Under the pieces are notes generated by a model. The model had not been told where the DNA came from. It was given only the letters and a program-made list of their open reading frames with translations, and made no database searches. DNA of 64,000 nt from Acinetobacter pseudolwoffii. GTDB lineage: Bacteria; Pseudomonadota; Gammaproteobacteria; Pseudomonadales; Moraxellaceae. Positions 10,705 to 20,593 of the stretch are shown one piece after another. The position numbers were made by a program, and so were the translations under genes. Where the stretch lies: assembly GCF_002803605.1 (NCBI RefSeq), contig NZ_PHRG01000002.1, positions 62,001 to 126,000 of the forward strand. The letters are read 5' to 3'. How positions within the stretch are numbered: position 1 is the first letter of the stretch; every line of letters begins with the position of its first letter.

Positions 10705-10730
10705 TGACCCTGATAGGACTATCAGGGTCA
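10705..10730. other. Strong hairpin between alaS and lysC
   Basis: TGACCCTGATA and TATCAGGGTCA form a perfect 11-bp stem with a 4-nt loop. No T-run follows on the plus strand, so it is not a standard terminator. It may be an mRNA processing or stability element that sets the alaS:lysC ratio. Confidence 0.6.
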
Positions 10731-10749
10731 TGGCTTATATGGAACAACT

Positions 10750-12030
10750 ATGGCACTAATCGTTCAAAAATATGGCGGTACCTCTATGGGTACTCCCGAG
10801 CGCATTTTAAATGTTGCTCGTCGTGTGAAACGCTGGCATGACCATGGCCACAAGGTGGTTGTGGTTGTATCAGCGATGAGTGGCGAAACCAATCGTCTGC
10901 TTGCTCTCGCGAAAGCCATTACCGAAACCCCTGACCCACGTGAACTAGACCAGATGGTCTCTACGGGTGAGCAGGTTACGATTTCTATGTTAGCGATGGC
11001 GCTCAACTCTATTGGCGTTGAAGCAAAATCACTGACAGGTCGCCAGGTTGGCATGAAAACCGACAGCTCATTCAATAAGGCACGTATCGAATCAATTGAT
11101 ACTGAAGTCCTGAACTCGAATCTGGATGCTGGCCGTGTACTTGTAGTTGCAGGTTTTCAGGGTTTTGACGAGCATGGCAATACCACCACTTTAGGCCGCG
11201 GCGGTTCTGATACTTCAGGTGTCGCGATTGCTGCTGCACTAAAAGCCGATGAATGCCAGATTTATACAGACGTTGATGGCGTGTATACCACTGATCCACG
11301 TGTTGCACCCAAAGCCAAGAAAGTTGATCGTATTTCCTTTGAAGAAATGCTTGAAATGGCGTCACTGGGTTCAAAAGTCCTGCAAATTCGTGCAGTTGAA
11401 TTTGCCGGTAAATATCAAGTACCTTTACGCGTATTATCCAGCTTCGACAATGACAATGATGGCGCATTCGACGAAGAATTTAAGCAAAACGTGGGTACAC
11501 TTATTACGACTGAATTGGAAGACAATATGGAACAGCCAATTATCTCCGGTATCGCATTTAACCGTGACGAAGCAAAATTAACGATTTTAGGTGTACCTGA
11601 TGAACCGGGCATCGCCTCTAAAATTTTGTGCCCGATTGGTGATGCCAATGTTGAAGTGGATATGATTATCCAGAACGTTGAAGAAGATGGTACGACTGAT
11701 TTTACTTTTACAGTCAACCGCAGCGAATTGAACAAGGCCAAAGCCATTCTCGAAGCAACCGCTCAGGAAATTGGTGCACGTGAAGTCGCTACCCGTTCAG
11801 ATATCGTCAAAGTTTCTATCGTCGGTGTAGGCATGCGTTCACATGCAGGTGTTGCAAGCAAAATGTTTACCGCACTGGCAGCTGAAGGTATTAACATCCT
11901 GATGATCTCTACTTCTGAAATCAAAATTTCAGTGATTATTGAAGAAAACTATCTGGAACTTGCAGTTCGTTCACTGCATACCGCCTTCGGTCTAGACCGC
12001 GAACAAGGTGAATCAAGCGTACGCGCTTAA
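10750..12030 (+). CDS. lysC: Aspartokinase
   Basis: LysC phosphorylates aspartate, the first step to lysine, threonine and methionine. The 426-residue protein has the kinase signature KYGGTSMGTPERI at the N-terminus, STGEQVT and TLGRGGSDTSGVAIAAAL in the amino-acid-kinase fold, and two C-terminal ACT domains (from about residue 265, including VGMRSHAGVASKMFTALAAE). It is monofunctional, with no homoserine dehydrogenase domain. Feedback inhibition through the ACT domains is expected for the family. It lies downstream of alaS with a hairpin between them, and a strong terminator follows at 12091. Confidence 0.96.
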   Translation: MALIVQKYGGTSMGTPERILNVARRVKRWHDHGHKVVVVVSAMSGETNRLLALAKAITETPDPRELDQMVSTGEQVTISMLAMALNSIGVEAKSLTGRQVGMKTDSSFNKARIESIDTEVLNSNLDAGRVLVVAGFQGFDEHGNTTTLGRGGSDTSGVAIAAALKADECQIYTDVDGVYTTDPRVAPKAKKVDRISFEEMLEMASLGSKVLQIRAVEFAGKYQVPLRVLSSFDNDNDGAFDEEFKQNVGTLITTELEDNMEQPIISGIAFNRDEAKLTILGVPDEPGIASKILCPIGDANVEVDMIIQNVEEDGTTDFTFTVNRSELNKAKAILEATAQEIGAREVATRSDIVKVSIVGVGMRSHAGVASKMFTALAAEGINILMISTSEIKISVIIEENYLELAVRSLHTAFGLDREQGESSVRA

Positions 12031-12090
12031 GAGGAATGACAAAATATTGTCATTGTTTGACAGTATTCTATAAATCTCTACAAAAATTCA

Positions 12091-12123
12091 GAGCCACTAT
12101 AGTTTTTTTTATAGTGGCTCTGT
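12091..12123 (+). terminator. Terminator of lysC
   Basis: GAGCCACTAT (12091-12100) pairs with ATAGTGGCTC (12111-12120). Unusually the T8 run is in the loop rather than after the stem; the downstream tail is TGTTATATT. Confidence 0.65.
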
Positions 12124-12279
12124 TATATTAAGCCTGAGGATTTTTAAAAAACTGAGATAGATTAAAATCTTTCACCCAGATGACAGAATTTCTATCCAGA
12201 TTTTATTTTTTAATTTTTGGTTGTGTTTTTGTTTTATATTCAATAGATTGCAGGTTTTGCATTTTGCAAGGAGAGAAAC

Positions 12280-12534
12280 ATGCTGATTTTGACTCGACGT
12301 GTCGGGGAAACTTTAATGATTGGAGACCAAGTCAGCGTGACTGTGCTTGGTGTAAAAGGTAATCAGGTTCGTATTGGGGTCAATGCTCCGAAAGAAGTCT
12401 CTGTGCACCGTGAAGAGATTTACCAGCGTATCCAGCATGAACGTGCAATGCATGAACATCTTCAGCATATCGATCAGGATTTCCAACCTTCGTATGAAGA
12501 TGAAAACCAAACACAAAATAACTTTAACCGTTAA
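12280..12534 (+). CDS. csrA: Carbon storage regulator CsrA
   Basis: CsrA is a homodimeric RNA-binding protein that binds GGA motifs in mRNA leaders and controls translation and decay. The first 50 residues are nearly canonical ([16 protein letters not shown], then [16 protein letters not shown] and [13 protein letters not shown]). The C-terminal tail is longer than in E. coli (84 against 61 residues) and rich in His, Gln and acidic residues; the extended tail is typical of Moraxellaceae. The AAGGAGA element 5 nt before the ATG is near-consensus. It stands alone between two terminators, and lysC is the upstream neighbour, as in many gammaproteobacteria. Confidence 0.96.
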   Translation: MLILTRRVGETLMIGDQVSVTVLGVKGNQVRIGVNAPKEVSVHREEIYQRIQHERAMHEHLQHIDQDFQPSYEDENQTQNNFNR

Positions 12535-12550
12535 TTTTTGTGTAAATCAT

Positions 12551-12574
12551 AAAGCGGCTTTGAAGCCGCTTTTA
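12551..12574 (+). terminator. Terminator of csrA
   Basis: AAAGCGGCTT pairs with the AAGCCGCTTT arm around a very short loop, 17 nt after the csrA stop. Confidence 0.8.
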
Positions 12575-12635
12575 ATTGATCTATACTTTAATGAATACAC
12601 ATTTCAATATTCAGAACCTTTAAATTAAATAAGAA

Positions 12636-13229
12636 TTAAAGTTCTGCGCCCTGCTGTTCCAGCAATGCTGCAACTACCTTTTTTACCGGCCCAAAACTAC
12701 GACGGTGCTCATCAATCACCCCATGCAAGGCAATCGCTTCAAAATGTGCTTTGGTTGGATAGCCCTTGTGCTTGGCAAAACCAAATTGTGGATGCTTTAG
12801 ATCCATCTCAATCATTTGATGATCACGGGTAACTTTGGCCAGAATACTAGCAGCAGAAATTTCTGCATGCAAAGCATCGCCACCAATGATCGCGTCACAG
12901 CTCATCGTTAGCCCCTGAGGGACTTTATTGCCATCGACCAGCACATGCTCAGGTTGAATCGCTAAAGCTTCTACAGCACGGCGCATTGCCAGTAAGGATG
13001 CCTGCAGAATATTATGCTCATCAATTTCTGCTGCTGACGCCTCAGCAATTGCCCAAGCCAGCGCTTTTTCCTGAATTTCGATAAAAAGTTTTTCACGTTT
13101 CTTTTCAGTCAGTTTTTTAGAGTCATTTAAACCTTCAATCGGGTTATTTGGATCTAAAATTACCGCGGCCGCCACCACTGAACCGACCAGCGGTCCACGC
13201 CCTGCTTCATCTACACCAGCAATTTTCAT
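12636..13229 (-). CDS. rnhB: Ribonuclease HII
   Basis: RnhB cuts RNA in RNA-DNA hybrids and removes misincorporated ribonucleotides. The active site is visible in [20 protein letters not shown] at the start and in [30 protein letters not shown] and [17 protein letters not shown]. An ATG four codons upstream (13241) lies directly against the U-run of the hairpin at 13245-13272 and has no ribosome site, whereas the ATG at 13229 has GGGAA 5 nt upstream; I therefore use 13229 (197 residues). Confidence 0.95.
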   Translation of the reverse strand: MKIAGVDEAGRGPLVGSVVAAAVILDPNNPIEGLNDSKKLTEKKREKLFIEIQEKALAWAIAEASAAEIDEHNILQASLLAMRRAVEALAIQPEHVLVDGNKVPQGLTMSCDAIIGGDALHAEISAASILAKVTRDHQMIEMDLKHPQFGFAKHKGYPTKAHFEAIALHGVIDEHRRSFGPVKKVVAALLEQQGAEL

Positions 13230-13244
13230 GTCATTTCCCATAAA

Positions 13245-13272
13245 AAATAGGCTGAACCTGTCAGCCTATTTC
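13245..13272 (-). terminator. Terminator of the 13287-13658 lipoprotein gene
   Basis: AAATAGGCTGA and TCAGCCTATTT form an 11-bp stem with a 5-nt loop and a U-run on the minus strand. It abuts the upstream edge of rnhB. Confidence 0.75.
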
Positions 13273-13286
13273 AATTTAATCTTGGC

Positions 13287-13658
13287 TTAGTTTACAGCTT
13301 CAGCCACACAAGCGTTAATGGTTTTTGCAACCACATTGCCCACGATTGTGGTACGTGCCACCGGATCAATCGCAGCAGTCGCCAAATCAACCGCTGTCAC
13401 ATTTTGCGGTGCTTTTTCGCTGACACAGCCACAAATTTCAGACTGGATATTTTGCTTTTGTGTTGTGGTCATTAAACGTGTTGCCGTTTGCCACGCTAGA
13501 ATATTATTCAGTTCAGTGGTGCATTTTGCATTGATCGCGATTTTAAGCGCAGTGCCGCCCAGTTGTTGAGTGGTACTTGGCGCCTCAGAAGTGCCTGTCG
13601 CTGTACACGCTGATAAAACCAGAGTCAGTGGTGCAAGTACAGCCAATAATTTTTTCAC
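13287..13658 (-). CDS. Small four-cysteine lipoprotein, paralogue of 14486-14830
   Basis: This 123-residue product starts at a GTG with AAGGA 8 nt upstream and has a lipoprotein signal with lipobox LSAC. The mature part contains a patterned set of cysteines: KC near residue 46, a C-x-C pair (ICGCVSEKA) and a final ACVAE. The protein encoded at 14486-14830 has the same pattern (QCSKEL, VCSCVGEHA, SCLKE) with a conserved Trp and Leu-Met between, so the two are paralogues. I do not know a named family. Their placement either side of a cytochrome b561 gene may be meaningful. Confidence 0.8.
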   Translation of the reverse strand: MKKLLAVLAPLTLVLSACTATGTSEAPSTTQQLGGTALKIAINAKCTTELNNILAWQTATRLMTTTQKQNIQSEICGCVSEKAPQNVTAVDLATAAIDPVARTTIVGNVVAKTINACVAEAVN

Positions 13659-13876
13659 AGATATATTCCTTATTCATTCATAGATGAAGACTGTCGCTAT
13701 TGTGCCGAAATTCACCTGAATAAGAAATCTAAAAATCACTAAGCATGTTTAATCTACAGCCAACCAATTTAATAGATGTTGCATGAAAGCCACCATAGCG
13801 TTGCAGATTTGGAATTGCTGAATTGATTCACCCTTTGCTAAGGTTCGGCCTTATTGAAGAGCAACGGAATATCTAG

Positions 13877-14428
13877 ATGAATAAATCACTGTATTACACA
13901 CGAACAGCGCAATGGCTGCATTGGATCATGGCGGTTATTTTTATTGCGGCCTGGCTCATCGGTTTTTATAGTGGTAATTTTTTAAGTTATGAGGTTGATG
14001 GCAGCTTTAAGGGTGATGTGATTTCACTGCATAAAAATATTGCAACCACCATTATTTTCCTGCTCGTTGTTCGAATTTTCTGGCGCTATACCCATCCGGC
14101 GCCGTCACTGCCTGAGAGTATGTCACCGCGGATGAAAACGTTGGCACATGCTGGTCATCTGGCGCTGTATTTCATGCTGATTGCCCTACCCCTTACAGGT
14201 TGTTTGTATAGTTGGAGTTTGGGTTATCCAGCACCGGTGCTGTATTTATTTAACCTGCCACCCCTCATTGCCGAAAACTCGGCTGTGACCGCTATTGTTA
14301 AGCCCTTGCATATCTGGCTTTCCTGGGCAGTCGGCGTTCTACTGGTTGGCCATATTGCCGCAGCCTTTAAACATCATTTTATCGATAAAGATCATGTATT
14401 AAAAAGTATGACCCAACAGGATAAATAA
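13877..14428 (+). CDS. Cytochrome b561 (CybB/YodB family)
   Basis: The 183-residue protein has four transmembrane helices. Candidate haem-ligand histidines are in the first helix (QWLHWIMAVIF), the second (SLHKNIATTIIF), AHAGHLALYFMLIALPLTG and KPLHIWLSWAVGVLLVGHIAAAFKHH. Family members are di-haem inner-membrane proteins that pass electrons from quinols, sometimes to superoxide. The gene is on the plus strand between two minus-strand lipoprotein paralogues. Confidence 0.93.
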   Translation: MNKSLYYTRTAQWLHWIMAVIFIAAWLIGFYSGNFLSYEVDGSFKGDVISLHKNIATTIIFLLVVRIFWRYTHPAPSLPESMSPRMKTLAHAGHLALYFMLIALPLTGCLYSWSLGYPAPVLYLFNLPPLIAENSAVTAIVKPLHIWLSWAVGVLLVGHIAAAFKHHFIDKDHVLKSMTQQDK

Positions 14429-14485
14429 TTAGACCATTAATATGGGCTAAATAATGTTCTCAGTCTGTGCTTGCAGGCTGTTTCA

Positions 14486-14830
14486 TTAAATAAATTCCTT
14501 GAGACAACTTCTGAGACTGTTTGCAATCGCTTTTTGCGTCAGTTCTTTTTTGGCTGTTTCATCAACTGTGGCTTTTAACAAAGTTTTGGCAGGCACATCT
14601 TTTAACGCATGCTCACCTACACATGAACACACATTTTTCTCAAGTTCAACTTTACTGGTGTCCTGCATTAAGTAGGTCGAAACTTTCCAAACTTTGGAAT
14701 TTTGCAGCTCTTTACTGCATTGATATTCAATCAAAGGTTTTAAAGTACGTTGTGTCAATGTCATATCCGCACTAGAACAGGCAGAAATCAACAATATGCT
14801 GAGGAGCAGAATTAAACTTTTCAATTTCAT
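14486..14830 (-). CDS. Small four-cysteine lipoprotein, paralogue of 13287-13658
   Basis: This 114-residue protein has a lipoprotein signal ending LLISAC (lipobox ISAC) and a mature domain with four cysteines spaced as in its paralogue 1.2 kb away: QCSKEL, VCSCVGEHA and RSCLKE. Trp in SKVWKVSTYLM matches LAWQTATRLM of the other copy. Convergent with cytochrome b561 (stops 57 bp apart). Function unknown; a periplasmic disulfide- or metal-binding role is only a guess from the cysteines. Confidence 0.8.
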   Translation of the reverse strand: MKLKSLILLLSILLISACSSADMTLTQRTLKPLIEYQCSKELQNSKVWKVSTYLMQDTSKVELEKNVCSCVGEHALKDVPAKTLLKATVDETAKKELTQKAIANSLRSCLKEFI

Positions 14831-14849
14831 ATTGGCCTATAAAAATGAT

Positions 14850-14874
14850 AAAGGCAGAGCGAACTCTGCCTTTT
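14850..14874 (-). terminator. Terminator of the adenine deaminase gene
   Basis: AAAGGCAGAG pairs with CTCTGCCTTT across a CGAA loop. It lies just beyond the deaminase stop at 14883. Confidence 0.75.
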
Positions 14875-14882
14875 GTAAAAAC

Positions 14883-15946
<1,064 letters not shown>

Positions 15947-15960
15947 TGAATGTAGAAAAA

Positions 15961-17283
15961 TTAGCCACCAAACAGTGCGAATTTAAGCGTCCATAGAACA
16001 GCAATAATCCAGACCATATACGGTACAGTCGCAGCCTTACCAGTCAACAACTTGATCAGTGCATAGCTGATAAAGCCCATCGCAATACCATCCGCAATCG
16101 AATAGGTAAATGGCATAAATACGATGGTTAAAAATGCCGGTACTGCCTCAGTAATATCTTCCCAGTCAATATGGACGATACCCTGAATCATCAACACACC
16201 AACAAATAACAATGCTGGCGCAGTGGCAAAACTCGGAACTGATTGTGCAAGCGGTGCCAGGAATAAACAGGCAATAAATAGTAATCCAACCACCACGGCG
16301 GTTAGACCGGTACGACCACCTGCTGCCACACCCGCAGAAGATTCAATATAAGGCGTAGTTGAAGAAGTACCCAGTGCCGCACCAGCAACAATCGCTGATG
16401 AGTCAGCAAATAAGGCTTTCTTCAAACGTGGTAATTTCCCGTCTTTTAACAGACCTGCACGATGCGAAACACCGACCAACGTCCCGGTAGAGTCAAACAG
16501 ATCGACCAGGAAGAAAACAAAAATCACCCCAATTAAACTGGCAGTAAAGAGGCCTTCAAAATCCATTTGCATGAATGTTGGAGCCAGCGATGGAATATGA
16601 CCCACTACACCTTGGAATTCGTTATAACCTAGTGCCGTTGCAATGGCAGTCACCACCAGAATACTGATGATAATCGCACCACGGACTTTAAACTGGTGCA
16701 TTACCACAACCAACAAAAAGCCAAAAAGTGCTAATAATACAGAAGGTTGTTTCAGATCACCCAAGCCCACCAGTGTGGCTGGATTATCCACAATAATTCC
16801 GGCATTTTTCAGTGCCACCAATGCCAGGAACAAGCCAATACCACCACCAATCGCGAGCTTGAGCGACATTGGAATTGCATTGACAATGGCTTCACGTATT
16901 TTAAACAGGCTAATGGCAATAAAGACCAGACCTGAAACAAAAACTGCACCCAAGGCGGTTTGCCAAGGCACCCCCATTCCCAGACATACAGAATAGGTAA
17001 AGAAGGCATTTAAGCCCATGCCTGGCGCCAGCGCAATTGGATAATTCGCAATCAGGCCCATGACTAAACAGCCAATCGCAGCTGCAAGACAGGTTGCTAC
17101 AAAGACAGCCCCATGATCCATCCCTGTTTCGGACAAGATCATTGGATTGACAATAATGATGTAACACATGGTTAAGAATGTAGTTACACCAGCCAGAACT
17201 TCTGTACGGAAACTGGTTTTGTTTTCACTCAGTTTAAACAGACGTTCAAGCATATTTTCTGAAGATGGATTAGGAGTCGTCAT
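15961..17283 (-). CDS. AzgA-family purine (adenine/guanine/hypoxanthine) permease
   Basis: This 440-residue protein has 12 or more hydrophobic segments and the NCS2/AzgA hallmarks: TEVLAGVTTFLTMCYIIIVNP near the N-terminus, ALAPGMGLNAFFTYSV, DLFDSTGTLVGVSHRAGLL, and ALGTSSTTPYIESSAGVAAGGRTGLTA in the substrate region. These separate it from the uracil/xanthine NCS2 branch. It probably imports adenine, hypoxanthine or guanine with protons. The downstream adenine deaminase suggests adenine is a main substrate. A palindrome upstream at 17409-17424 is a possible operator. Confidence 0.9.
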   Translation of the reverse strand: MTTPNPSSENMLERLFKLSENKTSFRTEVLAGVTTFLTMCYIIIVNPMILSETGMDHGAVFVATCLAAAIGCLVMGLIANYPIALAPGMGLNAFFTYSVCLGMGVPWQTALGAVFVSGLVFIAISLFKIREAIVNAIPMSLKLAIGGGIGLFLALVALKNAGIIVDNPATLVGLGDLKQPSVLLALFGFLLVVVMHQFKVRGAIIISILVVTAIATALGYNEFQGVVGHIPSLAPTFMQMDFEGLFTASLIGVIFVFFLVDLFDSTGTLVGVSHRAGLLKDGKLPRLKKALFADSSAIVAGAALGTSSTTPYIESSAGVAAGGRTGLTAVVVGLLFIACLFLAPLAQSVPSFATAPALLFVGVLMIQGIVHIDWEDITEAVPAFLTIVFMPFTYSIADGIAMGFISYALIKLLTGKAATVPYMVWIIAVLWTLKFALFGG

Positions 17284-17408
17284 GACCTAGCCCCTATTGA
17301 GTAAACTTTATGCTTCAAGCACGCCGTCAAATAAATGAAATTTCACAAAAAATTCATTTATTTTGAGGATGTGTTAGCAACGAATATGCCAGTATAGCCA
17401 TTTGACGG

Positions 17409-17424
17409 GTTCAAATGTTTGAAC
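17409..17424. promoter_or_regulatory. Dyad upstream of the purine permease, candidate operator
   Basis: GTTCAAA and TTTGAAC are perfect 7-bp inverted arms around a 2-bp centre, about 125 bp upstream of the permease start. The size suits a dimeric repressor. I cannot assign a regulator. Confidence 0.35.
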
Positions 17425-17472
17425 AGCTTACAGCCCCAGGGCTATGCTATAAAAACCCCAAAAAATCTAAAC

Positions 17473-17502
17473 AAAAAAGCTGCATAACTTTTATGCAGCT
17501 CT
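17473..17502 (-). terminator. Minus-strand terminator in the AT-rich gap
   Basis: AGCTGCATAA pairs with TTATGCAGCT around a 3-nt loop, followed on the minus strand by a T6 run. Nothing firmly annotated ends here, so a transcript comes from the 17.5-18.5 kb gap, possibly the small ORF at 17720-17881. Confidence 0.65.
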
Positions 17503-17719
17503 ATTTAATGATATAAATCAAATGCTTAGAAAGATGAAGTTTGCTTCATCTTTATAGGTGGCAAATTATAACACATTGATTTCTGATTGCTTCTTTGATT
17601 TTATACTTTATTTAAAATCAATCTATTTAATTCGAATATTTTTAATATTTTATTATACTTATTATTGAGTTAATTTTATTAATTACGCTAAATTGAAAAA
17701 AAGAAAATTGATGTATGTG

Positions 17720-17881
17720 TTAATGTCGATGCCGATTAGAGTCTAACAATTTGCTGGAGTCACGCGCTTCATTCAAGACATGACGGATTTTTTCGTATTT
17801 TCTGATTTCTGCCTGTTTATGCACGCAGAATCCTAATACACTGACCATTAACACAAAAACAGGAATAGCATGTATTTTCAT
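17720..17881 (-). CDS. Possible 53-residue secreted or membrane peptide
   Basis: The ORF encodes a short basic start, one hydrophobic segment (AIPVFVLMVSVLGFCV) and a charged tail ending HRHRH, the pattern of a small exported or single-span protein. Against it: no clear ribosome site precedes the ATG and the surroundings are non-coding in character. A minus-strand terminator about 220 bp downstream is mild support. No family recognised. Confidence 0.3.
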   Translation of the reverse strand: MKIHAIPVFVLMVSVLGFCVHKQAEIRKYEKIRHVLNEARDSSKLLDSNRHRH

Positions 17882-18492
17882 TTTTATTATTCTGCTTTGT
17901 AACACTGTGCAATTATGCTAACAAAAAACCTAATAAACTTGTGACTTACTTTACATTTAACCCGATAGAATGCACTTCTTGAACCGTTTAGCGATATTTT
18001 TCTATCGCTTTATTTATTATTACTTAATTAATTTTTCATTCTTTCTCAAAAATCTATTGCGCTAAATGCTCCCCAAAGTTAATAAATTAAATATTTGAAT
18101 ATTAAATACTTATTTGTTTAAATAAAAATTTCTATTGAAAATAAAAATATAAAAATTAATGAAAATTCCCTGATTTAAAATATATTAACTTGAGCTATTT
18201 TATTCAGCTTTTCCCAGAAATATCAGTTTCAATTTTCTGTAAAAAAAATTCAATAGATGAGATTTTACGCATTATTTCAATGAGTTCAGCGATAATTCTA
18301 ATTTTTTATCTAACTTAAAATTTGCGAAAGACGCTAAAAATCACATTTGTACCGAAGTGCAGCCAATCAACTCCCCCGTGACACTCAATATTTAAAAAAC
18401 GATTAAAGCTGGATAAATAACATTTCCAATACTCATAGCTCCCAATACCGCCTAGAAACCAATTATTCTATGCGGTAGCGGAATAACGTTAT

Positions 18493-19275
18493 TTATGCAC
18501 TGATTTGTTCATCACGTTTAAATACCAATTCACCTTTAAGTGAACTATCGGCATCAAAATAATAGCCATCGGTATTGAATGCTTTGAGTTCTTCGGCACG
18601 TTCAATTCTATTTTCAACAATAAAACGTGCCATCAAACCACGTGCTTTTTTAGCATAGAAACTAATCACTTTATATTTACCATTTTTCTGATCCAGAAAT
18701 ACTGGCTTGATAATCTCTGCCTGAATTTTGCGCTCGTTCACCGATTTATAATATTCATCAGAAGCAATATTCACCAAGATCTCAGACTGGGCTGCGGCTA
18801 AATCTTGATTGATCAGATCAGTGATGTGATGTGCCCAGAACTCGTATAAGTTATGCCCGCGAGAATTGGCCAATTTGGTTCCCATTTCCAGACGATATGG
18901 CATCATCAGATCCAAGGGACGCAAAAGCCCATATAAACCAGACAACATACGCAAATGCTGTTGTGCAAAGTGCAGATCTTCCTGCTTGAAGCTATAAGCA
19001 TCCAGACCGGTATAGACATCTCCTTTAAAGGCAAAAATAGCCTGACGTGCATTGGCTAAATTAAAATCTGGTTGCCAGTCCTGGAAACGTGCTGTATTTA
19101 AATTGGCAATTTTTTCACTGACACTCATCAAACTGGAAATTTCTGTTGCAGAAAGTGTGCGACAAGCTTTGATCAAATCCTGCGAATGTTCTAATAATCT
19201 GGCTTGAGTAAATTGGTCAGTGGGTAATGGGGTATCGTAATCGAGCGTTTTGGCTGGAGAAATTAAAGCGAGCAT
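18493..19275 (-). CDS. yaaA: YaaA-family peroxide stress protein
   Basis: The 260-residue protein matches YaaA (DUF328): N-terminal [31 protein letters not shown] and [11 protein letters not shown] segments, [23 protein letters not shown] and [13 protein letters not shown]. In E. coli, YaaA lowers free intracellular iron and limits Fenton damage during peroxide stress, and it binds DNA. It is a single gene here, divergent from the hydrolase at 19399, and its stop codon overlaps a small AT palindrome. Confidence 0.93.
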   Translation of the reverse strand: MLALISPAKTLDYDTPLPTDQFTQARLLEHSQDLIKACRTLSATEISSLMSVSEKIANLNTARFQDWQPDFNLANARQAIFAFKGDVYTGLDAYSFKQEDLHFAQQHLRMLSGLYGLLRPLDLMMPYRLEMGTKLANSRGHNLYEFWAHHITDLINQDLAAAQSEILVNIASDEYYKSVNERKIQAEIIKPVFLDQKNGKYKVISFYAKKARGLMARFIVENRIERAEELKAFNTDGYYFDADSSLKGELVFKRDEQISA

Positions 19276-19398
19276 GGCAACCTGGTCAAAAAATGATTAA
19301 TCAAACTATATCAGTCTGCTTATTTTAATTCCAATTCATGTTTTTATTCACCATAATCGTTAAAATGCGCGATTCTCCTGTTAATCATCGGTATTTAT

Positions 19399-20031
19399 AT
19401 GTCCGAGCAAATTTTCCTTCAAGGACCTGCGGGTCAGATTGAAGTTTTTGTGGATTATCCTCAGGGTGAAGTGAAAGGATTCGCGGTAGTTTGTCACCCC
19501 CATCCCTTGCAAGGTGGTACGCCCCAACACAAGGTTCCCGTTCTATTGGCACAAATGTATATGGAACGTGGCTGTGTTGTGTATCGTCCGAGTTTTCGCG
19601 GTTCTGGTCAGAGTGAAGGTATACACGACGAGGGCTTCGGTGAGACGGATGATGTATTAGAAATCATTCGGTTTGCTCGCAGTCAGCATATTGGGCTGTC
19701 TTTTTATGCGGGCGGTTTTAGTTTTGGTGCGCATGTCATGGCAAAGAGCTATGCAGCCTTACCTGTAGAACTGCAACCCAAACAAACTATTTTATGTGGC
19801 CTGCCAACTGCAACCGTTGCCGGTATTCGCCATTATGTTACGCCAGCAATTAAAGGTGATATTCTGTTCATTCATGGTGAGGGTGATGAAGTAACCCTGC
19901 TGTCGGATATGATTGAATGGGCAAAACCACAGCGTCATTTAGTGACCGTATTGCCTGGTGCCAATCATTTCTTTACCGGCTATTTAAAGCAATTGCGGAT
20001 TGCAATGACTCGCTACTTAGCGCTTGGCTAG
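19399..20031 (+). CDS. Alpha/beta hydrolase
   Basis: The 210-residue protein has a complete alpha/beta-hydrolase triad in order: nucleophile Ser108 in GGFSFG, acid Asp163 in GEGDEV and His190 in GANHFF. The oxyanion-loop region HPHPLQGGT and RPSFRGSGQS near the N-terminus place it in the compact COG2945-type branch, whose substrates are unknown. A terminator follows 7 nt after the stop. Confidence 0.85.
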   Translation: MSEQIFLQGPAGQIEVFVDYPQGEVKGFAVVCHPHPLQGGTPQHKVPVLLAQMYMERGCVVYRPSFRGSGQSEGIHDEGFGETDDVLEIIRFARSQHIGLSFYAGGFSFGAHVMAKSYAALPVELQPKQTILCGLPTATVAGIRHYVTPAIKGDILFIHGEGDEVTLLSDMIEWAKPQRHLVTVLPGANHFFTGYLKQLRIAMTRYLALG

Positions 20032-20038
20032 ATAATAC

Positions 20039-20063
20039 AACCCATCAGATGATGGGTTTTTTA
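20039..20063 (+). terminator. Terminator of the alpha/beta hydrolase gene
   Basis: AACCCATCA and TGATGGGTT arms around a short loop, followed by T6. Confidence 0.75.
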
Positions 20064-20069
20064 TGCTTT

Positions 20070-20570
20070 TCACAGCAGTTTTTCAGCTAAGTGATAAATC
20101 ACTGCCCGACATTTAGCTTGTTGTACTATATCAACAATCTTTCCACCCAAACGTTCAACGACTTTTCGGCTCGCTCAATTTTCTTCGGCTACAGGATAAA
20201 TTAATCGCTGACGATTTAAGTCATCAAGGGCATAACCAACCAGAGCATCAACCGTTTCACAACCATATTTATGACCATGCGGGCTTTCCTTGATCCAAAT
20301 TCCAAGCTATAGCACTTCATCCTTTAAACGATCTAAACCACAAAGCCCCATAAATTTCAGACTTTCCGCATGGCGTATCACAAACACATATTCTTCATGA
20401 GCTGCCATATTCTCTAGCCATTTTTGCCATATTGTTGCAAATTCTTGTTCAGATTCTGGCAGACCCCATGTCATAAAACGCGTCAAACTTGGGATAATCG
20501 CGGCATAAGCTTCTCATGCATCTGATGCACGAAACTAGCTGAGTATCAGACACTCACTTTGGCGTTGAGA
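20070..20570 (-). pseudogene. GNAT acetyltransferase pseudogene (RimJ/RimL-like), four in-frame stops
   Basis: Reading the minus strand in one uninterrupted frame ending at the TGA at 20070-20072 gives a clear GNAT sequence: ECLILS-stop-FRASDA-stop-EAYAAIIPSLTRFMTWG, then FVIRHAESLKFMGLCGL, LGIWIKESPHGHKYG (acetyl-CoA region), then ASRKVVERLGG and VIYHLAEKLL. It is broken by stops at 20535-20537 (TAG), 20514-20516 (TGA), 20307-20309 (TAG) and 20175-20177 (TGA). No frameshift is needed, so decay is by point mutation only. The LGIWI...GHKYG signature and the SRKV-ERLGG helix are diagnostic of RimJ-like N-acetyltransferases. The start codon is not identifiable. Confidence 0.85.
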
Positions 20571-20593
20571 TCAAATTATAGTGGAGTTATGAA

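Larger units (their letters stand above)
17284..18492. other. 1.2-kb AT-rich gene-poor region
   Basis: Between the purine permease and yaaA. It holds a 16-bp dyad (17409-17424), an inverted repeat around 17331-17365 (AAATAAATGAA / TTCATTTATTT), a terminator at 17473-17500, a hairpin at 17530-17553 (AAAGATGAAG / CTTCATCTTT), one weak 53-codon ORF (17720-17881) and a hairpin near 18446-18477 (TACCGC / GCGGTA arms). The span from about 17900 to 18400 is very AT-rich and I see no gene in it. Confidence 0.6.

Noticed and set aside
17284..17480. Purine riboswitch before the permease
   Set aside because: The leader shows a dyad and a simple inverted repeat but not the three-way junction with conserved loop sequences of that class.
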